Origin: Ceriagrion tenellum
Taxonomy: Eukaryota; Arthropoda; Insecta; Odonata; Coenagrionidae
NCBI GenBank assembly: GCA_963169105.1
Contig: OY720633.1
Span: forward strand, 144,171,200-144,235,199
Length of the DNA stretch: 64,000 bases
Reading direction: 5' to 3'
Shown here: positions 44,009 through 57,631 of the stretch, in pieces
How the letters are laid out: the number at the start of each line of letters is the position of its first letter
Position numbering within the stretch: position 1 is the first letter of the stretch
Made by a program: the position numbers and the translations under genes
The notes under the pieces: generated by a model
The model's input: only the letters and a program-made list of their open reading frames with translations
Database searches by the model: none
Told to the model about the DNA's origin: nothing

Positions 44009-46699
44009 TGTATATATGTTGATAATTGAAAGAAAATGTGTATGTTATCTGTTACTCTCAGCCTTTTACATTTTATTAAATTTCCTTGTAATTAATGATA
44101 TGAGGTTGTTTTATTTCCACCGGAGGCAAAGTTATAAATATACAGTTTTGGATGTGTCCGGTTGGTACCCAACCCAGCGAAACCTTGCACGTGAATAATT
44201 GATGTGTCAAGCATAGGAATTTTTTTGACATTTCAGGATATTTCGTGCACACTGAATGGCATGTGTTATTACAGAGAAAAACATAGGTAATCCATATCTT
44301 TCAAGTAAAACACTATGAACCCTGAAGATATTCCTCTGCTTAGACTGGTACCAAAGGCTGGAACGATTTATTTATGCGTAGTAATCATTGACTTAAAATC
44401 CAAAATAAGATAAACATTAACTTCAATCTTTATACATTCATCAGCGTTTAACAGGCGGACAGGAAAATCTTTCCCTTATGACGGCGAACCCGACCTTTTC
44501 ATCCCAGCAGTACGTTTGAAAAAAACGATGTTTTAATCAGCTTTTGCTTTACCCCTTTCAGGGGATTTTAAGAGCCGTCACATCTGCAGTGACATAAAAA
44601 CCCCATATGGGAAACGTGAATCACAGTGAAGATGGCCGCTTTAGCAAAGGAAAAACGATGGCTTCGCGGGACGCATCAAAATAATATGCCATCACAGAAA
44701 TCGTTTGCCCAATGGTCGAGCCCGGCAGTAAACACCTCGAGCCACTTAATGCGGACGGATGGACTTTTTTTAAAAAAAAGGGGTAAACACAACGGAAACT
44801 TTGATACAAAAAATGAATCGGGGGAAAATTCACTCCCTTCACCTCACACTCTCACTGTAATCGAAAAGCTGAAGGGAGGATGTTCTGCGATTGACAGAAA
44901 ATTTTTCATTTTTTTCCTCATTTACCCTCATATTCTTTTCCTTTCGCTGGTGAATCATCCGAGGGGTTCCAGCGACCCCGAACAGCTTGCTCCCATTGTT
45001 CAGCAAGGTTGAGTCAGGGTGGGAGACGAGACGGAAGGAAAGAGGCGAAAACAAGGGTGGTGAAGAGGGAGAGAGGGAAGGGCTGGTACATTTAACGATG
45101 GCGCTGGGGGTGAGTGAGTGAGGAATAGAGGGCTGTGTCACTAAAAGGGGGGATGAAAAGGGGAGTATGGAGGGAAAAAGAGTGTGATGAGGGGAAACAA
45201 AGGGAAATTAGAAAGAGCGCTCTCAGGATTCTGAAGGGGGAACGAGATGAGGAAGCCTCTTTTTTTCCCTGATGTTCGGTCCCGGACGTCGCAAGGCAAA
45301 AATCAAACATGGTAAGAGGAAAGAATGAAAGGAGAGGAGGCAGGAGGAAAGGAAGACGGAAAGAAAAAGAAGAAGATTATGTGAGGAGGGATTATAAGAC
45401 GGAGAGGATTAAGGGAAAGCAGAGAATGGTGGGAAATCGGAAGAGCAAACTGAAGCGGGGTTTGAATAGCTTCCTTCTGCCTGGACAGGGGAAATGTGTG
45501 TGATCTACAGACGCAATGGTCTCGTGTTGGGAAATGAATGGGGTTCTCCTCCTGTGAAGTGGACACATGGCTACACAGACCTTGGGCGCTTAAGACATCG
45601 ATCGCCGACTCGTATAGGAAGGAACTCTGAGCCGCTCTCCCCCTTCTTTCGGGCAGAATGTTCAAGGCGGAAAAGGGCGCATTTCGAAGTACTTCTTTCC
45701 CGGAAAAATTTAAGCCGGTCATAACTCAGAATAATATTTTCTAAGTAATGTTAAATTTAAAAAAAAAACTAATTTTCTAGCGCATAGCTTAGACTTTTAT
45801 AGGATGAAGAGATTCAGTGATATGATTCTCATATTCACACTGAATTCGTATCTTTGAGAAACTTGGAAATATTCTTGGTTTGACAATATACATGAAGATT
45901 AAATTAACATCTAAATATGCTGCAAAACCGTTATGTATTACATTTTTAACATCATCATCATCTATGTTTGTTCAATCCTAAATTTATTGGACTGCAGCCC
46001 TCCACCCTTCCCCGTATTTTGAATGTAGGGCTTAATCTTTGAGGGAAGCTAAGTTGCCTTCCACATCGCAGCATCCGGGCCGACTCCGTGACTTCTCTCT
46101 CGCCCGAAGCAGCGGCTGTTGATTTCGAGCCGATCGTCTTGATCTACGCCAACAATGCCTTAGGATGAGGATACTGCCTCTCAGTAGTGAGGTCAGTTCG
46201 ATCGATATGCCAACGTTTGATTCCGTCAGGGAAATATTTGCCGTCACTTGGCTTGAATCCTGCGGCCCACAGAATGGGAGTGGAAAACGTAACCCCGCTC
46301 ATGACAAGAAAAGGGGTGGGTCTTTTTTCTGTATTACAATTTTCTGCCATGACACTCAAAACTGAAAAATGCTGCGGAGAGGCGAAAACGCTGCCCATTC
46401 ATGGGTGCTTTTAATGTATTTTACTTATTGAAAAACATTATTAGCTCTTCGTTGGCGGTAGATCTTTCAGCTGGAAGTAAGCAAATCCACCGATTTATAT
46501 GGAATGAAAACAGTGATTTCTTTTAGCCTCTTAGAAAATGACGCAGTGTTTTGTGCATTCTACTTTAATTTCAGTTAATTTTTCTTAAATTTTTATAAAA
46601 TATTTCTCCTTTTCAGGTTAATTTTTCTTCGTCATGAATATTATAAAATGGTAGATTTACCTAGAAAATACTTATACGGGCGCATTGAAATAAAATTTT
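44009..46699. other. Geneless stretch with purine-rich GC patches
   Basis: No recognised coding sequence. About 44,620-45,720 is GC-richer, with strongly purine-rich runs at about 45,040-45,450; open frames on both strands there are compositional. About 45,985-46,350 is another GC-richer patch with no family match that I recognise. Confidence 0.45.
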
Positions 46700-47830
46700 T
46701 CTTCTTCCATTGTCATTAAAGCCTTCTGTTGGCTTTGGCCTCCGCTGCTATATTCCTCCAGCACTCTCTAATAATGGCCTTCCCTCTCCATCCGCTTACA
46801 CTTATTGCAGCCAGGTCCGCCTCTTGCCATCTTGCCATTTTAAGCATGGACGTCCTCTTCATCTTACAATGAATAATCTTCCCTCCAAGACTCGTTTGGT
46901 CACTCTCTCTTCTGGCATTCTTATTAAGTGTCCCATCCATCTGAGTCCCTGTGATTTGACGAACCTCACATGGTCTTGGCCATATATGAGATTGTCCAGT
47001 TCTTTGTTCCAAAGCGTTCGAAAAACTCCGTTTTCTTTCATGGAGCCAATAGTTCTGCTTAGAACTCTACTCTCAAAACACCTAAGCTCATGTGCCTCAG
47101 CTGTTGACAATGTCCAGCATTCACCACCATAAATGACGAAATATCAGATTAGAGGTTAGTATATTTTGTTTAGCATATTTTCTAATCAGTCTACTTTTCC
47201 AAAGTTTAAGATTTGTAAAATACGCTCTGTTTCCAGCCGTGATTCTGTCTTTCACACAAACACTTATCAAGTTTTCCAATGTCACTAATGCTCCAAGGTA
47301 TTTAATTGATTGGAAACCGTCAAATCTATCAACATCGATACCTATCACCTGAGGTCGTCTACGAGCTTTTGACATGGACGTACACATTCATTTTGTTTTG
47401 CCACAGTTTACCCCAGTCCGATTCTTCCTGCGCTTCCCTTTAATGAGCCAAACATTTCCTTCAGCTTCCTTGTAGACCTGGATACAACAACCACATCGTC
47501 TGCATACACTAATATTTGACCACTTCTGTAAAATGCTGCTCCACCAGGGTTGATTCCCCTTATTTACCAATGCAGGACAAGGATGAGCAATTGTGTTGAC
47601 AAAGCATTCCCTTGATTTACTCCCAAATTAGATGGAAAAGCACTGCCCGTTTTATTGCCAACTTTAATCTTAGCCACGGTTTTCCGCATGGTCATTCAGA
47701 TCAATCTGATCCTAGGCATGCCAAATTCGTTTTATGCTATATACAATGCACTTCTCTTCACACTGTCAAAGGTTGTTGAAAGTCAACTAACAGTAAGTGA
47801 AAATCTTAGTTGTTTTCGAAGAGCTTCTCC
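46700..47830 (-). pseudogene. RTE-type reverse transcriptase relic
   Basis: Minus-strand fragments in several frames, in RT order. VDFQQPL (motif A remnant, about 47,775-47,800) is followed by GNKTGSAFPSNLGVNQGNALS (motif B, about 47,590-47,665). VYADDVVVVSRS has its YADD box at 47495-47506, then NCGKTK. FQSIKYLGALVTLEN, RITAGNRAYFTNLKLWKSRL, FVKSQGLRWMGHLIRM and a C-terminus ending ...IAAEAKANRRL near 46,716 follow. The endonuclease is absent, so the copy is 5'-truncated as is common for LINEs. Divergence from the 14.8-kb element and many frameshifts show an older, different subfamily. Confidence 0.85.
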
Positions 47831-50800
47831 ATTATTTTTTAAAATAAATTGAAATGAAATACAGGATTTAAAGCCTTCAAATACTTTACTTTCAATACAA
47901 AATGATAAAGCAATTATTTCATATAACAAGGTATATTACATGACTCAAGAAATTATAATGATTTAAAAAAAATATTATTTCTAACAATAAATAATTCATT
48001 TATCGAGTAGATAATAGAGTTTTTCATACTTATATAGAATTTTATGAACATTTTTTCTCTTTTTTTCCTTAATAAATCATCGTTTTTTAACATAAATAAA
48101 TAAAATTTATGAGGATTCATAAGTTCACGAGCATTTGATAAAAACATTGACAACCGTGGACACTCTAAAAATGATTCGCTCGGAGGAAAATCAAGTAGTT
48201 CATGATTGTTTAAGTTTTCCTGTACAGTGTTTTCATGAAGGACATTTAAAAATTATAGTTAATTAAATTTACATTTATACTCTATTTTCAACAAAAATTG
48301 ATATTTTTGTAGCACCTTTTCATTTTCTCATATTGATTATACAACTTATAGGTAATCTACAGCAAGGTACTCGCATTTTTTTGTTTACCTGACGGAAATT
48401 ATGTTTAAAGAAAAATAAATGATTTTTATGCGCTTGTTGATAGTAGGTGGGTTATGGTCAGAAGTGTGTCACCGTATGTTTTTCCATATGGTATTAGATT
48501 TGCTGCACTTCTTAACTTCTTCTTAATTAGGAACTGATTGAGGGTGAGATTCAACCGGAACATTCATTGATTATGATCCATCAGGCCGCATCTCCTTTCC
48601 TCAAGTCTCAAAGCATGTATATTTTAAATCAGTTGACATCATTGTCATCAACGCTGACTACGGTTTTCTTTTATTTAGGTTCCCTCAGGTTGGAACGTGA
48701 AATATTGCTATTGTGCTTTCTGCTAAATGTACACATGTCCAAAATGATTCCTGCCAATTTTCCACTACAGTTCCCTTCATAAAACCTTTTGCATTAAATT
48801 TCGCATGTTGTTTTTCCTATTCTTTCACGAAGTTTTAATTGCATTTCATCGATGAAACTAAAACATCTAAGGGATCGGGGTGACAAAAGTTGTTGTTTAT
48901 CTCTATTGTATAGTCTTACGTATAGTATTATTATATGATATTGTCATCACCAAACCGTTTTTATCAGGGTTTAAATCATATAGTTTTAAGACGCTCCTGG
49001 CTAAACTTAAACCAGTTTGGAATGTACTATTTTTAATTAAATTGGCTTTTCAATATGTTTCGTAGACACATTGCCGTCAATAGGGACTGTAATTTTCGTG
49101 ATACGTGTTCCCGTGATTTTCAATCGCGGTTTTTATCTTATAAATCTTTGCAAAAACTTGATCTTCTCTGTAATGAACGTAATTGTTTGTAAAGTGTAAA
49201 TAATTAAGCAGCAAAATCTTCCCCGGAGAATACTTTGTTTTAAATCACGTTTAAGGTCCTTCGTTGCATCTTCACTCTAATTATGATGAATTCAACCTTA
49301 TATCGTCCTCATCTCCTCTCTTACCTCCCCAATCGCCCTTAAAAGATTTGCGCAGCCCTACTGACTTGTGACTGCAGGATCACCTGTACTCCTCCCAGCT
49401 GCTCCTTCAGCGGACACTAATATTACTGCCTTACTCCCAGTCTTTATGATCACTACTAAGGTAAATAATGTCTATCATATCTCTTTCCGTTGAAATTCTT
49501 TTTCGCCAAACTTTTCAACATTTTTACTCAAGATTGAATAACTTTTCACGACTATTGTACATACCATACACGATATACCTACCATTTGGCTGCTCCACAC
49601 AATGGATAACGGCAAACTGTCTTAGAATATGAAAAGGCCAGATACCTTATGCGTCAATTAGGGGAAAAACCCTTTTTAAATTATTACTCCAGCCTCTTTA
49701 AGTATGGGAGATTTCATTGGAGAGTGCAAGCAGGATCTGGGATCGCGGGAGAGTTCTAAGAAGTTCAAGTTTCCCTTTAGCCCCCTTCAAGCAGAAAGTA
49801 TGTATGAGAGGACAAAAATTTAGTGAATACGACAGTGTTGAAAAAGAATCAGCCACCATTTCTATCTACAAACAATACAAAGAATCGGGACCGCAGGTGG
49901 CGGGCGACCTTGGTCTTTCCATCAAAGAAGAAGATAAGGGGATATTCGAGCGGGCGAATGCTGGTCCTTTCATACACGCCAGTTCACACCTCTTGGGAAG
50001 ACACCCTTTTACACGAAACATAATAGGTGTGGGCAGAAATATCAAGAGAGGAGACTCAATGTGAAAAAAGGGAAGCGGCGGAGGAAGGGAGGTCTGGCAA
50101 GATCTCGTTCCCTCAAATCTCAAAGCTTGGAACATTGATCTTGCGTTCCACGAGAAATATTTTGAGGCCTTCATCAAATAAATGGAAGTATCTAAGAATG
50201 CGTAACCTAAGGATCTTGTGGTTTAGAGGCATGTCAAAATAACCTCCATATTATTAGAATAGGTTTGTAGAAACAGTACGAATATAAATAATATAAAATT
50301 TTAAATAATGAGGTAAAAAGTTTGCAAAACTGTTGACCAATGAACACTCGAAAAAAAGAGCTCGAGAACTACTGATTAAGATATTCATTCCTTCCATTGC
50401 CTTTCCAAGACTTGTAAAAAATTCTCATCCCTGTGTTTTATTTAGTATACAATATATATTATGCAATATACCTTCCATACATATAGCAAAAATTCTAAAT
50501 AACTGATATTTACGTTTTTATGCCTCTATTATATGTTATTAAATAAATTTTAAATATTTAATGGATTATATGTTGAATTTTACTGATTCCTTGTCTTTAC
50601 CATTCTAGAAGTTCATAAAATTAAGGAGATATATGATTTTAAATCCAAAATCTGTCATTTGACTTGAAAAAGAATCTTTAAAAAATGAGTAAATGATATT
50701 TCAGCTCGTATAGCACGACAGAGTTTACCATAATAGTTAAAAGTTTACCCCGGTAACTTTCTCACCCACTCACACAATGGCGCACATTTTATGGCGTACC

Positions 50801-53800
50801 CCGTATTCACAAAACTTGCATCTAAACCAAAATTAAAATATTACAGTACTTTTTTCCTCTGAATAACAAGCTTTTATATGCAAAAATGTCCTTTTCTAAC
50901 CATTTTTCATGCATGGCTGATTATAAAAAATTTTAAGCTCTAAAATATGAGCTGAAACTTTCCTCGGGCAGAGAGTAATGTTTATTACCGTGACCGCAGA
51001 CTATGAGGACGTTTGTTCATCATAAAATATCTCATATTTTCCTCCATTAGGTTTACAAGCCAATATTTTATTTAGTGTGTCCTGAAATTGAAATTTGAAA
51101 TTGAGACTTCGTTCGGAGCACTGCAAAAATTATTGTAGATGGATAAATAGCCGGAGTACATTTACCCTGGGGGAGAAAGTTAAAATTTGACCGCGGTTGG
51201 TGCAGACCGGGCGTTCGCAAACTTTATTTTAACCCTCGTTATGAATTACCATGGTTAAATGTCTGTAATATAAGTTAGACATGAATGAATTCATCCAACA
51301 CTTTCAAGATCCAAAATTTGGGTCTGCCAAATTGCAATTTGTTTGCTGAGTTATAATTTCAGCAATTAAATAAAAGTCCGCCGCGCGAAAAGGCTTTAAA
51401 ATTTTTACGGTCTTATTTTTACCTTTCGCAATTACGAGTCACGTTAAGCCAGATTTGTACCAAAAAGATTTATTTCTCTCACTTTATGTTTTTCAAAAAA
51501 CTTGAAATAACGTTATTTTACCTGAAATTCACTCAGCTTGGGCTTTCCAGAAAATTTATATCATTTAATTACCTGCCTCATTCTTTCAATAAATTAGGAA
51601 TCGATTTGAGAGGTCAGTGTTGATTTAATTTTCTAAATTCATTTGATTGGTACCCAATGGTAACAACAGAAGCAAAATTGGTATGGAATGGATGCTATTT
51701 GACTTGAAAAGGCTAAAAATCTCCCAAATATCCTTTTTTATGACGAGTGATTTAAAATAATAAGATCTACTGCAAGGTAAATCAATTTGAATTTTCAACT
51801 GGAGATAGCAATTAGCGTGGAAATTTTTCCCGCCCTACTTAGTCATGTTGTTTTTTACTTGAAAAAAGTTTGAACGGATAAGCAATACTCTTAGGACTTA
51901 TTATCGTTCCTATTATTAACATATAAGGTATGTATGTATAATCGGTAGACAAAGATATATTGTGATTTCGAGATCAACATTTCCTCTATTAATTAAAAAT
52001 GTTTCACAGAGACGAGGAATGTTGGGAGGACGCCTGTTACAATGTCCCAGATTTGTCCGGAAACGTGTTTTTTGAGCGCAATTTGCACATTTCCAAAAAA
52101 ATCTCTACAAGGTGAAGTCTCTTAATTTTTTTATTTACCTTGCTGTTAGACTCCATAGTCTACTCACTTATCCCAAATATTTGTTTAAAACAATTCAAAA
52201 CATTAAGGGGGCAAAGAAGGGATAAAAATATGAAAAAACATAAAAATAACTACAGTCAATAAAATGATAGACTTCTTCCTACAGCCAAACCTGGATTCGG
52301 ATAAATGGGCTCTATAATTATTGTAACGCATTGCTCGTGATTCCATCAGAATAACTATATATCTTGACAGACAGAAGAAAATGTTAGCTCTGCCTTAAAA
52401 TAAAGTAAAAGATTATACCGTGAAAAGAGTGAGAGATGCTCCTTCAAGTAAGTTAACTACCAGTTAAACCCTCAGTTTAACATTTCTATAGTGAAGATAA
52501 ATGAAATAAATATACGCTGTTAACTCTCTTTGTTCTCCATTTCTTTTAGTCCATAAACCACAGTCAACAATAAATTAAAATATATTCCTCATGCAATACA
52601 GTAAATGTAATTTAGAATACGATAAATTTCCTTTAGGAACGTCTCTGCCAGTATTCATTTCGTAAAATATGGTTTATAAAGACATTTGGTCAATTCTTTA
52701 TGACCAGAGTCCCAAATGCTCGCGACGTATTTGACGCTCAAAAGTTTGGCAAAAATTCACAATAAAGAGCAGTAGTACATGTATGTCGAAACTAAGAAAT
52801 TTTTGTATATTTTACAGAGGAATGCTTCCTTTAACTTCTGTGAGAAAACGAAAATTTAAGTGATCTCAGAATTCTTCTTTCATGAACCACCGCCAACATT
52901 TCAGATCTATCAATAATTTAATGTTCACATTCCATAAAAAATATTTGTGGAGTATTATTGCTTGAGAGCGGTAAAAAGTATTTCCAATAATCTTAAAAAT
53001 TTGGAGTTTTGAGATTATAATGACAAACCTAGGCATATTTCGTTAAATAAAGGCATTTTCAAAACTATTTTGGAGAATTTTTCGGACTTTTTAATTCTCT
53101 GATACTCTTGTAAAAATACAGATTACTCTTAAAATTTTCATTCAAACTACGATTTTAAGTCTTATTTATCACCATGGTTGATTCTAAATGCATATTTCCA
53201 GCAATGGTAAAACTAAATGCATTGGTACTTGATTTTAACTGGCTATTTAACTATTATATTCAACTATGCAATCCACTATTTCAGGAATTTCTCAGCTGGT
53301 ATTCCATGGAGTTCTAGTCATTGACAAATCAGAGTTTAAATTAAATGCTCTTAAAAAATAAAGCAAGTATGTATCTGGTAATTATTTCAAGGGGATATCA
53401 ATAACTTTTCTCGAGTAATCTTAATTTCTTCCATTACTTTACGAAGTTCCCGCTATCTGCACAGATGCTGTACCCTGGCTAATATCATCCATGGCAAGGC
53501 ATATATCCTTGGCACTTGACATTTAGAACAAAAATCAAGAATTAAGAAAGACTCATGAAGTATGCGGATTGCATGACTTGTCTTAATTGTAACTAAGTGC
53601 TTAAGTGTTAGGAGCATAATAAATAATTCAAGAAGCAGTACACAGTCGGTAGGCATACTAAACGCCACACATAATTTTGTAAGGATAGTGACCTGCACTC
53701 GCACACCTCTTCACATTCATTCTGTTTTACTCTCAAGTTTTTACTTTATCGCCTTTTTTCTCGTGAAGATATCATTTGAATTTGTTCAAAAAGCGGTTTA

Positions 53801-53988
53801 TGTATCCATGTGGAGTGTGTGCTACACATCATTAAAACCAGATTTAATGGTGCATAGTAAAGATTTTCTATTATTTATAAACTTTTTTTTCATATAGTTT
53901 TACTTTTTTGCTTTCTCACTTAGCCGAGAACATGCACTGATACCCTTTCAATGCAGAAATAAAAATCATAGTATACAGTATATTTTGA
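47831..53988. other. Long geneless AT-rich stretch
   Basis: No recognised coding sequence, RNA gene or terminal-repeat structure. A somewhat GC-richer patch at about 49,700-50,110 holds a 115-codon open frame (49,717-50,064) without any family motif; I do not call it. Confidence 0.5.
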
Positions 53989-54248
53989 TCATTTAGAGCA
54001 GAAATATAAATGCTGTAAGCTATAACAATCTGCGTAGACATTTCCGTAACTGTGACTATTTACTTTCGTCAGCTACATCAGCCGATTAATTTAATACGTT
54101 TGAAATAAATATGAACCTTTTTCTCGTCGCTTTTTGTGGTTAATATATTTCGTATTGATTTATCGGTTCTATCGGTTGGACGCCTTTTGGCATTCAAATT
54201 TTGTCATGAGATGCAAGGCTCTGCTTAAAAAAACAGAGGGTCAATATA
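53989..54248 (-). repeat. Dispersed repeat, copy B
   Basis: Reverse-complement partner of 37,535-37,787. The match is best at TATATTGACCCTCTGT and GAGCCTTGCATCTCATGA-type blocks and decays through AT-rich sequence. The element type is unknown. Confidence 0.75.
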
Positions 54249-57200
54249 CACATTCTTCTCCCTCTTGATTTTTATAAATTACATTCTATAGGTCATTCTT
54301 ATGAAGACAGATAAATGTGTGCAGTAAAAAGGACAATATAGGCAGTGACATATTTGCCATTTGAGATACATTGATGATTATCACGATTATGATATATCTA
54401 ATGATAGTCAGCAAACAAAAATCATTTTAATTACTTATGGTTGGTTCTATGTTTACTTTCATTACCGTTAGGAATCGGCTCCCCGCTTTTGTGGATTGAG
54501 AGTGTTAGAGTTTAGTATATCTAGATGATTCTTCGTGACCTCTTTTTTATATAAAGTTATTTTCCTGAAGATTGTAGGTCATAATTAATGTTTAAATATA
54601 AGAATTCAAGTTAAGTTCTATTGAACGCATTTTTGTTTTTGTGATAGCAATGTGAGCATTTCTTGTTGCTTTTAAAGTTTTGAGATCGTAGCAGAAGTCG
54701 CAGCACAATTAAATTCCTTCTATTTATTGCTAATTTCTGTTCATGTTGAATTTTTATCCCGCATATTGGCATAGTCATTTATGCACAAAAGTCTTGGCAA
54801 TTAAGAAATAAAAGATGACTGCCCCGGTAAATTTCTTTCCACCATATAGAGTCTCAAATTCCAAAAGCCGGAAAACTAATTAACTTCTTCATTTCCATTT
54901 TAAATTTATATGTGATATGTTTTCTATTCACTCATATTAATTTGTTGAAAAGCATTACTTGAGTTTTGGGTTTTATTTACTTGACTTATGGTGTGAAGTG
55001 AGCGTGCTAAGAATATAACGCTGAAGTTATACGAATGCGTAGTTTATCTTGGTGAAATAATATGTGTTATTCAGGGTAGTTATGTAAAATGCCGCAAAAT
55101 TACATTTTACCACCTCTTGAGATACAAAATCCACAACTTAAAAGTTTTGTCATAACCTAATCCAAAGATTACAGCTACTTTTAAATACATAAAAACATTA
55201 ACGAAGACATCCACTATGCATAGGGGAATCTGAATTCTGGAACGTGGAATTATGGGCCAACAAAAAACCATACACTTTCATAGATATTCATGAATAGGAG
55301 AAATAAAAATTATTCTGAATTGCGAAAATTCGAACATACAAAGCATCAAATTGTGTGTGAGTAGATATACTTTGCAAGGTAAAGGCGTTTAAGTGGCTAA
55401 TCCATACGAGAAAAATCAAGCCAGGGACATGCGTAAGAAAGAAAGTCTTTCAATCACTATTTTCAAAGAAATGGAAAGCACTGTGACGAGATATTTTTTT
55501 ATTAATACTGAGTCTGCTCGCAGCATGTATTCTGAAAGGGAAACCCCCGGGCGCGTCATAGAAACGAGTTTCCTCAACAGCTGACCTTGGAAATCTTGTG
55601 AGTGACTCGCAGAAACCAGGTCATCAAACCAGTTTTCCTTCGAAAGATGTTGGAACGCAAGCAATTTATTGTTTCTCTCTCTATGAATTCTCGTTCCATT
55701 TGGCTTTTGAAATAATGACAGCATTAGCATTCACTAGAGGTTTCTCGCATAAAATTCCAACTTCATTTCCGCTTTCTTGGCTTTTATTTACCTAAGCCTT
55801 GCCAGCGTATTCCTTAGGAAAATAATTTAATCAACTGAAGCTGATTGATATAAAGCGTTTTATTTATTTACTGGGCGTATAGGTCAAAATTACGACTTGG
55901 AGATTATGGAATAGTCATTGTTAAATAGCGGTGTCAAAGATAATTTAATAGGCAGTCTTTATCAGAAACTAAATATTGACTTAGGGGAAAATTTATTTGA
56001 GTTTTATACCAGCCAATTGGTATTTTTTAGACAGTTTACATCCAACTTGTGCAGTGATATTATCCCACAATATGTGAATAAAAAAGAGAAAGGAAAAAAT
56101 ATAAATATTGCCAGTATAAATATTAAGTTTTTGATGATAATGGATTCAGTTCTTATGGAACAAATGACCAGTATTTCTTTACTAAGATTCAACCAGAAAT
56201 AATAGCGTTGACTCAGGTAGTTGTATTATTACTGTTCTCTTTTAGTATGTCAATTGGTAGTATTTCAGTCAGCCATTTTGAGTACTAAAATGAGTTAAGA
56301 GCCTTTTAAACTTCCTTTTTGGTTCAATAATATTATTCTCATTCTTCGTTTTGCTTAAATTTACTGTAAGAGGATGGTAGGTTTTTGCTCTCTCTTTACC
56401 TTCCAAGTATAAGAAGCATGGTCATGTGGCCAAATGAGGAATCTATGCAAAGGGTTTAATTATCCCTGCCTTATAATACATAATGCCATAATAATAATAA
56501 TTATTATTATTATGAGTTCAAGTAGTTTGAAAGTGATATGAAGTGAAACTATTCTCTTTTCAGCATAAATGTCTCATATTCATGGCTTAGGCTATTTATC
56601 CATACGTGTATAGATTGAATTCGAAGCTCGTAGATTCCTGTATGTTTTCCGAGTAAATTTTCCCGCTTCCGAATTTTATTATCAACCTCAAATTAATGTC
56701 CGTTTCCTCCCAAAAGAGAAACCGGGTACACATCTCGTCAAATTGTCCTCCGGCCGACTGCTATTCGCTTGAAGGGCTCGTCTTCTGTTGGGTTGGCCCA
56801 AGAGGAAGCTCAATATCTCGATAGAACCTCTCACACACTCTTTACGCTCATGTTGAAACGTCTCATGTTTGAAGGAATCCAGAATTCAATCACATTGATG
56901 CCGACTAAGCATGAATTATCACGAGTTTTACAAAAATATGTTTATTTTTTTGTTATTTCAACATATTTTTTGATGGGCCACGTGTTTCATAGCTATGGTA
57001 TAATTGATATTAATTCAGTCGTCATCAATGCAGAAGGCCTGCCTGCCACTTTTCATTTATAGTTAACATTAAATTTTCTTTTCCTTGTTCAAATAACCGT
57101 TTTATTGAGGATCTATTCTTTTGTTTTAGGTGCATAAAATGTGGGTTTAGTTTACAGGAACTCAACAACTAAGGATTAGCAGTATCACGACATTCAATGC

Positions 57201-57491
57201 TGGGAATTAGTTACTATTTTGTCAAAAGCGAAGTCTTCTAGCACACGTAAAAAATGGAACCGTTCATTAGAAAAATGTACACCTATAATGAGGTTTGTGA
57301 GTGAAACTTTGTGCATTCTCTTTTTCCGCGCCTCGATATGAAGCACATGTGATAAGTGATAGCGTCATGTGGTGTCATGAGTCTTAGAAAAATCAATAAC
57401 CATCCAAATGTTTGATATCCAATGCATTTATATTTTTTGACGTACTATAGATTTTGAGAATATTGTGGACGTATCCAGCAACATATACGTG
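54249..57491. other. Geneless stretch
   Basis: AT-rich with no recognised genes. It includes a perfect 28-bp palindrome made of AAT/ATT units at 56487-56514, which is a microsatellite. Open frames at 55,416-55,730 and 55,918-56,202 lack any recognisable motif. Confidence 0.5.
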
Positions 57492-57631
57492 TACAATAAC
57501 CATCTGGGACAGAAGGATCAACTTTGCAATTCCACATTGTAACCAAAGATTGCAAAGTTAATCCTTCTATCCCTGATATCAAGGAATTCCACCAAGTGAG
57601 ATCTGAAACCATCGTTTACAATAACCATCTG
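57492..57631. repeat. Hairpin segment flanked by a 15-bp direct repeat
   Basis: TACAATAACCATCTG occurs at 57492-57506 and 57617-57631. Just inside the left copy is a hairpin with 27-bp arms (57504-57530 and 57549-57575, 24 of 27 matching) and an 18-nt loop. The direct repeat looks like a target duplication around a small inserted sequence. The hairpin arm overlaps the left repeat by three bases, so an ancient tandem duplication is an alternative. Confidence 0.6.

Noticed and set aside
45303..45724. Open frames on both strands, up to 139 codons
   Set aside because: Explained by purine-rich composition; no motif and no consistent codon signal.
49717..50064. 115-codon + strand open frame in a slightly GC-richer patch
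   Set aside because: No domain or splice signal recognised, and an overlapping minus-strand frame of similar length exists.
56487..56514. Perfect 28-bp palindrome
   Set aside because: It is simply AAT repeats meeting ATT repeats, an ordinary microsatellite.
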